DNA from: Phyllobacterium phragmitis
Lineage (GTDB): Bacteria > Pseudomonadota > Alphaproteobacteria > Rhizobiales > Rhizobiaceae
NCBI RefSeq assembly: GCF_002980495.1
Contig: NZ_PVBR01000002.1
Location: 1-64,000 of the forward strand
DNA: 64,000 nt
Direction: 5' to 3'
Shown here: piece by piece, positions 8,243 to 17,411 of the stretch
Numbering within the stretch: the first letter of the stretch is position 1
Layout of the letters: every line of letters begins with the position of its first letter
The notes under the pieces: generated by a model
Seen by the model: the letters and a program-made list of their open reading frames with translations, nothing else
Database searches by the model: none
What the model was told of the DNA's origin: nothing
Translations under genes and position numbers: made by a program

Positions 8243-8409
8243 GACCGATTCCTTCATTCCACCCTTTGTTACACGCCGAATATGACAAGCCAACAAAGGA
8301 GATCGATGCAAGCCGCGTTCAGACATCCACATATCAGTGCAACTGCGCACTGGCCTTTTGCCTTCCGCCTGACTATGGAAAGGCAACCAGAACCTAGGGG
8401 TAAGGAAAA

Positions 8410-9339
8410 TTGAGCGGATTTGCATCTATCGGCGAGTGCATGATCGAACTTTCGGGAGCCACGGGCGACAATTGGCGCATGGGCTTTGCCGGCGATACGT
8501 TCAACACGATCTGGTATGTCCGCGCCCTTGTCGCGCCCGAGTACCCCGTCGACTATGTAAGCGCCTTCGGCGATGACCCGTTTTCCGGGAAGCAGCGCAG
8601 CTTCTTGGCTGACAATGGCGTCGGTATAGCCAAAAGCCCGATTATATCAGGTGCCCGCCCCGGCCTTTATGCGATCACGCTCGATGGCGCCGAGCGCTCC
8701 TTCACCTATTGGCGCAGCGACGCCGCCGCGCGCCAGCTTGCCAGTGACCGTCAGGCGCTTTCCGCAAGCCTGGAAGGCCGTGATATCGTCTATTTCTCCG
8801 GCATTACGCTTGCCATCCTGGCCCCGGCCGATCGGCAAACCATGTTGGAAGCTGTCGCAATTGCACGCCAAAGTGGCAGTAAAGTCGCCTTCGACCCGAA
8901 TTACCGACCGAGGCTTTGGGAAAATATCGAGACCGCACGCACCGTCATTGGCCAGGCCATCCGGCTTGCCGATATCGCGCTTCCGACCTTCCCCGATGAA
9001 AAGGAATTGTTCGGCGATGCCACGCCCGCAGCCACGGCCGCACGCATCGCGGCTTCAGGCGTGAAGGAAATCATCGTCAAGGACGGCACCGGTCCGGCTC
9101 TCGTGGCCGCTCAAGGTCGGGAAGAATGGGTGGCCGCCGTGCCAGCCAACGCCGTCGATACAACAGGGGCCGGCGACAGCTTCAACGGCGCCTATCTCGC
9201 CGCGCGCCTTCAGGAGATTGCCCCCGCCGAAGCAGCAAAACGCGCCCACTGCGTGGCCGCGCGCGTCGTCGAGTTCCACGGCGCACTTGCCCCGATGCAG
9301 GAAGCCCACGATGCTTTCGAAAAGCTGTGTGAAGCGTAA
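8410..9339 (+). CDS. kdgK: 2-dehydro-3-deoxygluconokinase (PfkB family)
   Basis: A 309-residue PfkB-family sugar kinase. It has the N-terminal FASIGECMIEL strand, the GFAGDTFNT substrate loop and the C-terminal signature DTTGAGDSFNGAYLA with the catalytic Asp in GAGD. The combination is that of KdgK, which phosphorylates KDG to KDPG for the Entner-Doudoroff pathway. It starts at TTG 8410 right behind TAAGGAAAA; no better start is in range. It is convergent with galM and probably monocistronic. Confidence 0.88.
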   Translation: MSGFASIGECMIELSGATGDNWRMGFAGDTFNTIWYVRALVAPEYPVDYVSAFGDDPFSGKQRSFLADNGVGIAKSPIISGARPGLYAITLDGAERSFTYWRSDAAARQLASDRQALSASLEGRDIVYFSGITLAILAPADRQTMLEAVAIARQSGSKVAFDPNYRPRLWENIETARTVIGQAIRLADIALPTFPDEKELFGDATPAATAARIAASGVKEIIVKDGTGPALVAAQGREEWVAAVPANAVDTTGAGDSFNGAYLAARLQEIAPAEAAKRAHCVAARVVEFHGALAPMQEAHDAFEKLCEA

Positions 9340-9404
9340 GCGGCGGTTGCGCCGGAGCTTTGTAATAACCCCCACCTGCCCGTCTGGCCGAATTCAGATC
9401 AGAC

Positions 9405-10421
9405 TCATCCCTTGCTGAAGCTGTAATGCGTCGTCTGCGAGTAAACCTCGCCCGGACGCAGCACGGCCTGCGGAAAATACGGAAAGCTCGGCGAATCAGG
9501 CCATATCTGCGGCTCGAAGCACAGACCGGCATAATTGTCGTAGGGCTTGCCCGTCAGCCCCACCGCCGGACGCGCCAACGTATTGCCTGAATAGAACTGC
9601 ACGCCGGGCTCGGTGGTCAGCACATCGAGACGGACACCGGATTTCGCGCCCTTCGCCGCTGCGCACCATTTGAGCGACCCGCGCTGGGCGGCGAGACAGA
9701 AATTATTGTCATAGACGATCTGTTCGCCATTCCTCTCCCGCCGCACTGGACGAAATTCGCGAAAATCATGGCTTGTGCCTTCGACAGGCAGAACCCGGCC
9801 GTCCGGCATCAGCGCCTCATCCGACGGCAGATAGGCCTCGGCCCCGACCATCACCTGATGATCGAGAATGTCGGTTTCGCCGCCATCGTCGAGATTGAAA
9901 TAGCTGTGATGGATGAGATTGCAGATCGTCGGCTTGTCGGTCACCGCCTCGAGCCGGACGACCAGCGTTCCGCCTGGGCTCAGCATATAGGTGCAACTGA
10001 CGTTGAGATTGCCGGGAAAGCCCATCTCGCCGTCGACGGCAAGGATGGCGAGCGTGACGTAATCCGGCCCCGTGCCGGTCACCCGCCAGACACGCTTGCC
10101 CAATCCCTTGCGGCCGCCATGCAGATTGTGCTGGCCGAGAAAATTGCGGTCGACCGTATAGCTATTGCCGTCAATGGTGAACGTGCCGTTGCGGATACGG
10201 TTGGCCGATCGGCCGGCGATCGCCCCCATATGCGGCGAATGCGCAGGATAATCCGCGAAATCCCGATAGCCCAGGACCAGTGGATGCGTATGGCCCTCGA
10301 GCCGCAGGTCCTGAATGGCCGCGCCCCATGTGAGGACTTTCGCAGTCAGCCCCCCGCCGGACAGCGTGATGCGATGAACCGCTTCGCCGTCCGGCGTCGT
10401 TCCAAAAATCTCTGATTTCAC
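9405..10421 (-). CDS. galM: Aldose 1-epimerase (galactose mutarotase)
   Basis: A 338-residue mutarotase that interconverts alpha and beta anomers of aldohexoses. Family landmarks are GAIAGRSANRI, NLHGGRKGLGKRVW, the catalytic His in LIHHSYFNL and the catalytic Glu in LCFEPQIWPDS near the C-terminus. It starts at GTG 10421, five bases after the gabD stop, so it is probably the second gene of a gabD-galM transcript. Confidence 0.92.
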   Translation of the reverse strand: MKSEIFGTTPDGEAVHRITLSGGGLTAKVLTWGAAIQDLRLEGHTHPLVLGYRDFADYPAHSPHMGAIAGRSANRIRNGTFTIDGNSYTVDRNFLGQHNLHGGRKGLGKRVWRVTGTGPDYVTLAILAVDGEMGFPGNLNVSCTYMLSPGGTLVVRLEAVTDKPTICNLIHHSYFNLDDGGETDILDHQVMVGAEAYLPSDEALMPDGRVLPVEGTSHDFREFRPVRRERNGEQIVYDNNFCLAAQRGSLKWCAAAKGAKSGVRLDVLTTEPGVQFYSGNTLARPAVGLTGKPYDNYAGLCFEPQIWPDSPSFPYFPQAVLRPGEVYSQTTHYSFSKG

Positions 10422-10426
10422 GATGT

Positions 10427-11884
10427 TTAAAGCCCCAGCCCGCCGATGCAGACATATTTTGTGTCGAGATAATCCTCGATGCCCTGATGCCCACCTTCCT
10501 TGCCGAGGCCGGATTCCTTCAAGCCGCCGAATGGTGCTTCGACCGTCGTGATCACGCCCTCATTGACGCCGATCAGGCCGTATTTCAGCCCTTCCATCAC
10601 CCGGAATGCACGGCCGAGATCCTGCGTATAGAAATAGCAGGCAAGGCCATATTCGGTGTTGTTGGCGAGATCGATGGCTTCCTGCTCGTTCCTGAACTTG
10701 TAGACCGGCGCGACCGGGCCGAAGATTTCCTCCCTGGTGAAGCGCATGCGCGTCTTGGCGTCGGCGATGACGGTCGGTTCGAAATAGGTGCCGCCGAGCG
10801 CGTGGCGCTTGCCGCCGGTCAGGATCTTGCCGCCCTTCTTCTCGGCATCGGCGATCAGTTCCTCCACCTTTTCCACCGCCTTCTCGTCGATCAGCGGCCC
10901 CTGCTGGGTATCCGGTTCGAGCCCGTTGCCGACCTTCAGCTTCTCGGCTGCCGCCGCGAACTTCTCGACGAATTTATTATAGACTTTCGACTGCACGAAG
11001 AAACGGTTGGTGCAGACGCAGGTCTGCCCGGAATTACGGAACTTCGCCGCGATCGCCCCTTCCACCGCACGCTCGATATCGGCATCGTCGAAGACGATGA
11101 ATGGCGCATTGCCGCCAAGCTCCATCGATACCTTCTTGACCGTGTTGGCGGCCTGCTTGATCAGGATTTTGCCGACCTCGGTCGAGCCGGTGAAGGTGAT
11201 CTTGCGCACCAGCGGATTGCGCGTCAGTTCGCCGCCGATCTCGGATGCCGAGCCCGTCAGGATGTTGACGACGCCCTTCGGGATGCCGGCCTCTTCGCAG
11301 AGCACCCCCCATGCGAGGCCCGAATATGGTGTCTGTGTTGCCGGCTTGGCGACTGCCGTGCAACCCGAGGCGAGCGCCGGCCCGATCTTGCGGGCAAGCA
11401 TCGAGGACGGGAAATTCCAAGGCGTGATGGCGGCGATCACGCCGACCGGCTCCTTCGTCACCATGATGCGCCGATCGCGCCAGGGCGATGGCACCACATC
11501 ACCGTAGACCCGGCGCGCTTCCTCGGCATACCAGAGGATATAGGCGGCGGACATGCCGACTTCGCCCTTGGCCTCGGCGAGCGACTTGCCCTGTTCGAGC
11601 GTCAGGAGCTCCGCCAAGGCATCCTGGTTCTCGATGATCAGCTCGTGCAGCTTGCGCATCAGCTTGGCGCGGTCGTTGGCGGAAGTCTTCTTCCAGCCCT
11701 CGAATGCTTCCGCCGCAGCTTGAATTGCGCGCGCCGTCTCCGCCTTGCCGGATTTCGGCACGGTTCCGATCTTCAGGCCCGTCGCCGGGTTGATGACATC
11801 GATGGTCTGACCGGAATCGGCCTCCACCCACTCACCGGCGATCAGATTGGCCTGTTTCATGAAATAGCTGGTCTTCTGAAGCAT
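10427..11884 (-). CDS. gabD: NAD(P)-dependent succinate-semialdehyde dehydrogenase
   Basis: A 485-residue aldehyde dehydrogenase oxidising succinate semialdehyde to succinate in the GABA shunt. Seen are TPWNFPSSMLARK, the NAD-binding TFTGSTEVGK, the catalytic Glu in SMELGGNAPF and the catalytic Cys in NSGQTCVCTNR, with the second Cys two residues away that is typical of GabD. The ATG at 11884 has AAGGAGA seven bases upstream; the frame extends further but has no better start. galM follows after five bases. A related semialdehyde substrate is possible. Confidence 0.92.
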   Translation of the reverse strand: MLQKTSYFMKQANLIAGEWVEADSGQTIDVINPATGLKIGTVPKSGKAETARAIQAAAEAFEGWKKTSANDRAKLMRKLHELIIENQDALAELLTLEQGKSLAEAKGEVGMSAAYILWYAEEARRVYGDVVPSPWRDRRIMVTKEPVGVIAAITPWNFPSSMLARKIGPALASGCTAVAKPATQTPYSGLAWGVLCEEAGIPKGVVNILTGSASEIGGELTRNPLVRKITFTGSTEVGKILIKQAANTVKKVSMELGGNAPFIVFDDADIERAVEGAIAAKFRNSGQTCVCTNRFFVQSKVYNKFVEKFAAAAEKLKVGNGLEPDTQQGPLIDEKAVEKVEELIADAEKKGGKILTGGKRHALGGTYFEPTVIADAKTRMRFTREEIFGPVAPVYKFRNEQEAIDLANNTEYGLACYFYTQDLGRAFRVMEGLKYGLIGVNEGVITTVEAPFGGLKESGLGKEGGHQGIEDYLDTKYVCIGGLGL

Positions 11885-12066
11885 TGCTCTTCTCCTTGAG
11901 GCATGCTCGGCGATATCAGCCGATCTTGCGCCCTCGTCCAACGTCCGGAATTTTTTCGAAGCGATTATGGTGAATGTCAAGCACGAGTATCCAGCGCCGG
12001 CGGATGGATTGTCCACCCTCCCCGCCGCAGAATGGCGCGCCCGGTAATCACGTTTTGCTTAACAGA

Positions 12067-13023
12067 TCAGCCGAACACATGCGCGGCGATCGAAATCCAC
12101 AAACCGAGCGTCAGTACGGACATGCCGGTGGCGATGACCATCGAGGTGGATGCAAGCGCCTGTCCGGTACCGAAGCGGGTTGCGATCAGATAGGAATTGA
12201 TGCCGGAGGGAAGCGCCGCCGCTGTGACGACGACCTTCGCGGTCAGCGGCGGAAGCTGCAACCCCCAGGCCACGGCCAGGACGATTGCCGGCATCAGCAT
12301 CAGTTTTATCGTCGCGGTGAGGAATGCGGCGCGCACATTGCCGGAAATGCCGAATTTCTTCAGCCCCATGCCCATTGCGAACAATGCGAGGGGACCGGCG
12401 ACCCCGGCCAGTGTATCGATCAGGGTCGACGCGAATTCCGGCAGTGAGAAGCCGGAAAAGCGCCATGCCCATCCCGCCAGTATGCCGATGATCAACGGAT
12501 TGCGCAAAAGGCTTCGAAAAAACGTCCTGAGCGTAGCCGCCAGATGGGTTTCGCCTTTCGCCACCCCGTCGCGCCGCATCGCCCACTCGTTGAGCGCGAT
12601 GGAAGCCGCCATCATCAGGGGCAAATGGACCGAAATGATGAGCGAGATGATCACCACGCCTTCCTGGCCGGATATGCCCAGCATCAATGGCACGCCGAGG
12701 AAAACCAGATTGGAGAATGCACCCGATACGCCGGCGACCACACCCGCACGCCGGTCGCGGCCGAACACCGTGCGGATGGTCCCGTGCGATGCGAGCCAGG
12801 CCCCGACCACCCCGGAGAAATAGGCCACCCACAGCGCCCACGGTGCACTGCCGTGGAAATCCGCCGAGATTATCGTGCGAAACAAAAGCAGGGGCGTCGA
12901 CACGACGAAGACGAACTCGGAAAGCCCGTCGCCCGCAGCCTCGCTCAACACCCGGAAACGGGCCACCGCATAGCCGATAAAAATAATGCTGAAGATGATG
13001 AATATCGTTCCGGCGAGTCCCAT
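12067..13023 (-). CDS. AEC-family (auxin efflux carrier-like) membrane transporter
   Basis: A 318-residue integral membrane protein with about ten hydrophobic segments split into two halves, as in the AEC family of small-molecule permeases. Typical features are the N-terminal FIIFSIIFIGYAVARF helix, SNLVFLGVPL in the first half and the ATALPSGINSYLIATRFG-type motif in the second (AAALPSGINSYLI here). Bacterial members export or import malonate, malate or amino acids; the substrate here is unknown. It is divergent from acpXL across about 200 bp. Confidence 0.88.
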   Translation of the reverse strand: MGLAGTIFIIFSIIFIGYAVARFRVLSEAAGDGLSEFVFVVSTPLLLFRTIISADFHGSAPWALWVAYFSGVVGAWLASHGTIRTVFGRDRRAGVVAGVSGAFSNLVFLGVPLMLGISGQEGVVIISLIISVHLPLMMAASIALNEWAMRRDGVAKGETHLAATLRTFFRSLLRNPLIIGILAGWAWRFSGFSLPEFASTLIDTLAGVAGPLALFAMGMGLKKFGISGNVRAAFLTATIKLMLMPAIVLAVAWGLQLPPLTAKVVVTAAALPSGINSYLIATRFGTGQALASTSMVIATGMSVLTLGLWISIAAHVFG

Positions 13024-13227
13024 CTAACCCGGATATGATCTGGCGCCGTCCGATGCAACCGGGAACCGGGGGAAATCCTCTTAGCAAACAGTTTACTCAA
13101 CCCGCATAAATTGCCGCGCGCGGGGCCCAAGCCTTTACATCTTTCCCTAATGCGCGAAAAACGCTAGACACGCGCGGATTGATCAAAAAATGCCGCCAGC
13201 GAACGGCGCAGGAAAAGGAACTCTAAA

Positions 13228-13509
13228 TTGTCATCCACGTTCGACAAAGTCGCCGATATCATCTCTGAAACCAGCGAGATCGACCGCAGCACGATCACGC
13301 CGGAAAGCCATACTATTGACGATCTCGGCATCGACAGTCTCGATTTCCTGGATATCGTCTTCGCCATCGACAAGGCATTCGGCATCAAGATTCCGCTCGA
13401 AAAGTGGACCCAGGAAGTCAATGACGGCAAGGTTCCGACGGAAGAATATTTCGTCCTGAAGAATCTCTGCGCCAAGATCGACGAGTTGGTAGCCGCGAAA
13501 AAGGCCTGA
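13228..13509 (+). CDS. acpXL: Very-long-chain acyl carrier protein AcpXL
   Basis: A 93-residue acyl carrier protein dedicated to the 27-hydroxyoctacosanoyl (C28) chain of rhizobial lipid A. The phosphopantetheine site is Ser37 in [12 protein letters not shown]. The longer C-terminal half, with [20 protein letters not shown], distinguishes it from the housekeeping AcpP. It starts at TTG 13228 behind AAGGAACT. It opens the operon acpXL-fabF2XL-fabF1XL-adh2XL-lpxXL, all on the plus strand. Confidence 0.93.
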   Translation: MSSTFDKVADIISETSEIDRSTITPESHTIDDLGIDSLDFLDIVFAIDKAFGIKIPLEKWTQEVNDGKVPTEEYFVLKNLCAKIDELVAAKKA

Positions 13510-13568
13510 TCGACTGGAGGCCGGTTTGATCGGAAGCCCCGGGCGGCGGGAAAAAGCGGCGGGAAAAC

Positions 13569-14750
13569 ATGCAGAACAATAAAGTCCTCATCACCGGTAT
13601 CGGTATCGTGTCCTCGCTCGGCGAAGGGCTCGATGCCCATTGGAATGCGCTTTCGGGAAAGCCAGAGCCGAAGCTCGAAACCGAGACATTCGCGCCCTAT
13701 ACCGTACATCCGCTGGGCGAAGTGGACTGGAACCTGCAGATCCCAAAGCGCAGCGACCAGCGCCAGATGGAAACCTGGCAGCGGCTGGGAACATATGCCG
13801 CCGGTCTCGCGCTTGAGGATGCCGGCATCAAGGAAGACGAGGCCCTGTGCTCGACCATGGACATGGTGGTCGCCGCCGGTGGCGGCGAGCGCGACCTTGC
13901 GGTCGATACGCTGATCCTCGCCGAAGGCCGCACCAGCAATGATCGCGGCGTGATGTTGAACCAGAAGCTCTCCACCGAGCTTCGCCCGACGCTGTTCCTG
14001 GCGCAATTGTCCAACCTGCTGGCGGGCAACATCTCCATCGTCCACAAGGTCACCGGTTCGTCGCGCACCTTCATGGGCGAGGAAAGCTCAGGCATTTCCG
14101 CCATCGAAACCGCTGCCGCGCGCATCCGCTCCGGCCAGAGCACGCATGCGCTGGTCGGCGGCTCCTACAACACGGAGCATTTCGACATGCTGCTCGGTCA
14201 CGAGCTCGGCGGCTATCTCAAATCGGATGGCTGGGCGCCGCTCTGGCAGCGCCAGGGCAGCGCCGGCGGCGGGCTCGTCCCTGGATCGGGTGGCGTGTTC
14301 CTCGTCCTTGAAAGCGCAGAGCATGCCGAAAAGCGCGGCGCTCGCGCCTATGCCGAAATTCAATCGATCACGAGCGGGCAGATCCGGCGCGGTCGCGACG
14401 ATTTGAAGACGACGGTCCAGACGATGCTCGAAAAAGCCGCCGACGGCGATGAAGCATCTTTCATCGTTTCCGGCGCATCCGGCGCGCACAAGCCGACATC
14501 AGCGGAAAAAGCGGCACTCGACGCCCTCCCCGGCGCTGCCGCGCGCGGCATATCCGGCGTCACCGGCCATCTGCGCGAGGCGCAGTTCCCGCTTGCGGTG
14601 GCCCTTGCGGCAATCGCCGTTTCGAAAGGCGAGGCTTTCAGCCCCCTGGAGGAAAGCGAAAAGCCGCTGGACAAGCCGGTTTCGGCCGCTATCGCCACCA
14701 CGATCGGGATCACGCGCGCCGAAGGCGTCGCCCGCCTCGTCAAAGCCTGA
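13569..14750 (+). CDS. fabF2XL: Ketosynthase-like protein without catalytic Cys (FabF2XL-type, chain-length-factor-like)
   Basis: A 393-residue thiolase-fold ketosynthase homologue in the acpXL operon. Aligning it with its neighbour FabF1XL, the catalytic motif STACASG is replaced by FMGEESSG, putting Glu172 at the Cys position. The active-site His motifs are also altered (NAHGTST becomes GASGAHKPT, and KSMIGHTLTAAG becomes GVTGHLREAQFP). It therefore cannot condense acyl chains by the usual mechanism. A paired active and Cys-less ketosynthase is the design of the KS-alpha/KS-beta (chain length factor) heterodimer of type II polyketide synthases, so a role in setting C28 length is a reasonable inference. 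Confidence 0.87.
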   Translation: MQNNKVLITGIGIVSSLGEGLDAHWNALSGKPEPKLETETFAPYTVHPLGEVDWNLQIPKRSDQRQMETWQRLGTYAAGLALEDAGIKEDEALCSTMDMVVAAGGGERDLAVDTLILAEGRTSNDRGVMLNQKLSTELRPTLFLAQLSNLLAGNISIVHKVTGSSRTFMGEESSGISAIETAAARIRSGQSTHALVGGSYNTEHFDMLLGHELGGYLKSDGWAPLWQRQGSAGGGLVPGSGGVFLVLESAEHAEKRGARAYAEIQSITSGQIRRGRDDLKTTVQTMLEKAADGDEASFIVSGASGAHKPTSAEKAALDALPGAAARGISGVTGHLREAQFPLAVALAAIAVSKGEAFSPLEESEKPLDKPVSAAIATTIGITRAEGVARLVKA

Positions 14751-14768
14751 GTGGAGCAAGAGCAACCG

Positions 14769-16049
14769 ATGACGAAATATACAGATCATCTTGGCCGTCC
14801 GATCGTCGCCGTCACCGGTATCGGGATCGTGTCCTCGCTCGGCCAGGGCAAGGAAGACAATTGGGCGGCATTGACCGCCGGGCGCTCGGGCATCCATGAG
14901 ATCACCCGCTTCCCGACGGAAAACCTCAACACCCGTATCGCTGGCACGGTCGATTTCCTGGCGGAAAGCACCGCCGGCGCAACACCCCTGTCGGAAAAAC
15001 TCGCCGCACTTGCCGCCGAAGAGGCGATCGCGCAGGCCGGCCTCCCGATGGATGATTTCGGCGGCCCCCTCTTTCTCGCGGCCCCTCCGGTCGAACTCGA
15101 CTGGAAAAGCCGTTTCGCGCTCGACCGGACGACGATCGAGGATGGCGATACGAGTTACGAGTTGATGCTCGCCTCCTGCCGCCGCAAGCCGCTCCCGGAT
15201 TTCTTCAACACCACCCAGTTCGGCTATATCGCCGAGCGCATCGCCGATACCTTCGGCACGCGCGGCCTGCCGATCACGCTCTCGACCGCCTGCGCCTCCG
15301 GCGCGACCGCCATTCAGCTCGGCGTCGAAGCGATCCGGCGCGGCGAAAGCGACCGCGTGCTTTCGATCGGCACCGACGGTTCGGTTTCCGCCGAATCGCT
15401 GATCCGTTTCTCGCTTCTCTCCGCGCTTTCGACGCAGAACGACCCGGCGCACAAATCCGCCAGACCCTTCTCCAAGGACCGCAGCGGCTTCGTCATGGCC
15501 GAAGGGGCTGGTGCGCTGGTGATGGAATCGCTCGAAAGCGCTCTGGCGCGCGGCGCGAAAATCCTCGGATTCCTCCAAGGATGCGGCGAAAAGGCCGATG
15601 ATTTCCACCGTACCCGCTCCAAGCCCGACGGCTCTCCAGCCATCGCAGCGGTACGGAACGCACTGGACGATGCCGGTCTGACCACAGATCAGATCGATTA
15701 CATCAACGCGCACGGCACCTCGACGCCGGAAAACGACAAGATGGAATATCTGGCGCTTTCCACGGTGTTTGCCGACCGCACCAGCTCGATCCCGACATCC
15801 TCCAACAAATCGATGATCGGCCACACGCTGACGGCCGCGGGCGCCATTGAGGCCGCATTCTCGCTGCTCACGATCCAGACCGGCACGTTGCCGCCGACGA
15901 TCAATTACGACAATCCCGATCCCACCATCCTTCTCGATGTGGTGCCCAACGAGAAGCGCGAGGCGAAGGTCTCGACCGTTCTCTCCAACTCCTTCGGCTT
16001 CGGCGGACAAAATACCTGCCTTGTCATGGCGGCAGAACCGGTCCTTTAA
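14769..16049 (+). CDS. fabF1XL: Beta-ketoacyl-ACP synthase II-type (FabF1XL) for C28 fatty acid
   Basis: A 426-residue ketosynthase with the complete triad: Cys in STACASGATA, His in NAHGTSTPENDK and His in KSMIGHTLTAAG. In the acpXL locus it should elongate acyl chains on AcpXL towards C28. The ATG at 14769 follows AAGAG; the frame also reads from GTG 14751. It starts 18 bases after the Cys-less partner stops, and the two probably form a heterodimer. Its TAA (16047-16049) lies in the left arm of a long palindrome. Confidence 0.9.
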   Translation: MTKYTDHLGRPIVAVTGIGIVSSLGQGKEDNWAALTAGRSGIHEITRFPTENLNTRIAGTVDFLAESTAGATPLSEKLAALAAEEAIAQAGLPMDDFGGPLFLAAPPVELDWKSRFALDRTTIEDGDTSYELMLASCRRKPLPDFFNTTQFGYIAERIADTFGTRGLPITLSTACASGATAIQLGVEAIRRGESDRVLSIGTDGSVSAESLIRFSLLSALSTQNDPAHKSARPFSKDRSGFVMAEGAGALVMESLESALARGAKILGFLQGCGEKADDFHRTRSKPDGSPAIAAVRNALDDAGLTTDQIDYINAHGTSTPENDKMEYLALSTVFADRTSSIPTSSNKSMIGHTLTAAGAIEAAFSLLTIQTGTLPPTINYDNPDPTILLDVVPNEKREAKVSTVLSNSFGFGGQNTCLVMAAEPVL

Positions 16050-16149
16050 GGGAGTAGGGGAATAAGGGAATAAGGGAATAGGTCAGTAGGGAATGTAAGC
16101 CGAACATATTCCCCTATTCCCCTATTCCCCTATTCCCCTACTCCCTTTT
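16047..16149. repeat. GGGAATA-unit palindrome, copy 1
   Basis: A purine-rich left arm made of repeated GGGAATA/GGGGAATA units (16047-16082) and a pyrimidine-rich right arm (16108-16149) form an inverted repeat of about 35 bp with few mismatches and a 25-base loop. The fabF1XL stop codon lies in the arm. A second copy lies at 28329-28409. The transcript would fold into a long hairpin ending in TTTT. Confidence 0.85.
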
Positions 16150-16165
16150 AAAAAAAGAAAGACTC

Positions 16166-17194
16166 ATGCGCGCATTACAGCTTATCGAAGACCGCCGCCT
16201 GGAACTGACCGACGTCGCTCCGCCGCCGCCACCCGGCCCCGGCGAGGTGACGGTGCGCATCAAAGCCGTTGCGCTCAACCATATCGATGTCTGGGGCTGG
16301 CGCGGCATGGCTTTCGCCAAGCGCAAGATGCCGCTGGTCATCGGCGCGGAAGCCTCCGGCGAAGTCGAGACGCTCGGACCTGGCGTATCGAGCGTCCTGC
16401 CCGGCCAATTGGTTTCGATCTATGGCGCGCAGACCTGCGGCCTCTGCCGTCCGTGCCGCGAAGGCCGCGACAATCTCTGCGAACACGTCTCGGGCGTCCA
16501 TGGCTTTCATCTCGACGGATTCGCCCAGGAGAAGATCAACCTCCCCGCCCGCCTTCTGGTTCCCGCCCCTCCCGGCGTCGATGAGATCGGCGCAGCCGTC
16601 GCGCCCGTCACCTTCGGCACCGTCGAGCACATGCTGTTCGACAATGCCAGGCTGGAACCCGGCGAAACCATTCTCGTGCAGGCCGGCGGCTCCGGCATCG
16701 GCAGCGCGGCGATCCAGCTCGCCAAGAAGATCGGCTGCACCGTCATCACCACGGTCGGCTCGGATGACAAGATCGAAAAGGCCAAGGCGCTCGGCGCCGA
16801 TCATGTCATCAACTACCGCGAGGACCGCTTCGAAGGCGTCGTGCGAAAACTGACCAAGAAGAAGGGCGTCGATGTCGTCTTCGAGCATGTCGGCAAGGAT
16901 ACCTGGGCCGGTTCCATGCTGTGCCTGAAACGCGGCGGCCGCCTTGTCACCTGCGGCTCCACATCGGGTGTTTCAACGGATATGAACCTGATGATGCTCT
17001 TCCAGCAGCAGTTGAAGCTGATCGGCTCCTTCGGCTGCCGCATGGAGAACATGGCCGACGCCATGCAGAAAATGGCGCGCGGACTGGTCCATCCGGTAAT
17101 CGATACGGTGGTCGGCTTCGAGGAAATCGATGCGGCGCTGAAACGCATGGAAGGCCGCGACGTTTTCGGCAAGATCATTTTGCGTGTGAATTAG
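16166..17194 (+). CDS. adh2XL: Zinc-type medium-chain alcohol dehydrogenase (Adh2XL)
   Basis: A 342-residue MDR-superfamily oxidoreductase. The structural-zinc Cys set CGLCRPCREGRDNLC is near residues 92-106 and the nucleotide-binding GGSGIGSAAIQLAK follows at about 173. In the acpXL loci of Rhizobium a homologue (Adh2XL) lies in the same position and is thought to act in making the very-long-chain hydroxy fatty acid. The operon is interrupted on both sides by palindromic repeats, so its transcript may be processed there. Confidence 0.88.
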   Translation: MRALQLIEDRRLELTDVAPPPPPGPGEVTVRIKAVALNHIDVWGWRGMAFAKRKMPLVIGAEASGEVETLGPGVSSVLPGQLVSIYGAQTCGLCRPCREGRDNLCEHVSGVHGFHLDGFAQEKINLPARLLVPAPPGVDEIGAAVAPVTFGTVEHMLFDNARLEPGETILVQAGGSGIGSAAIQLAKKIGCTVITTVGSDDKIEKAKALGADHVINYREDRFEGVVRKLTKKKGVDVVFEHVGKDTWAGSMLCLKRGGRLVTCGSTSGVSTDMNLMMLFQQQLKLIGSFGCRMENMADAMQKMARGLVHPVIDTVVGFEEIDAALKRMEGRDVFGKIILRVN

Positions 17195-17222
17195 TTGGCT
17201 TCAGGCGGAATCACTTGATGAA

Positions 17223-17383
17223 CACCCCCCTCTGCCCTCCCGGGCATCTCCCCCACAAGGGGGGAGATTGGCTGATATTGCTCTCGGCGGTCCTTCTGCA
17301 ACATCTGCGATTGATGCCGAACATCTATGAAGGCCTAATCTCCCCCCTTGTGGGGGAGATGGCTGGCAAGCCAGAGGGGGGTG
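17223..17383 (+). repeat. Palindromic repeat family I, long form
   Basis: Two 47-bp arms (17223-17269 and 17337-17383) are near-perfect inverted copies running from CACCCCCCTCTG to CAGAGGGGGGTG, and each arm contains its own CTCCCCC/GGGGGAG hairpin. The unpaired core of about 67 bases carries TCTGCGATTG, conserved in other long copies, which gives the element an orientation (plus here). It lies between adh2XL and lpxXL. Confidence 0.92.
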
Positions 17384-17411
17384 GACGCTTATCAAAGCGA
17401 GCCCGGAATTC

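Noticed and set aside
10487-11899. A 470-codon plus-strand open frame
   Set aside because: It is antisense to gabD, which has all catalytic motifs.
14499-16010. A 503-codon minus-strand open frame
   Set aside because: It is antisense to fabF1XL; Arg/Gly-rich with no recognisable domain.
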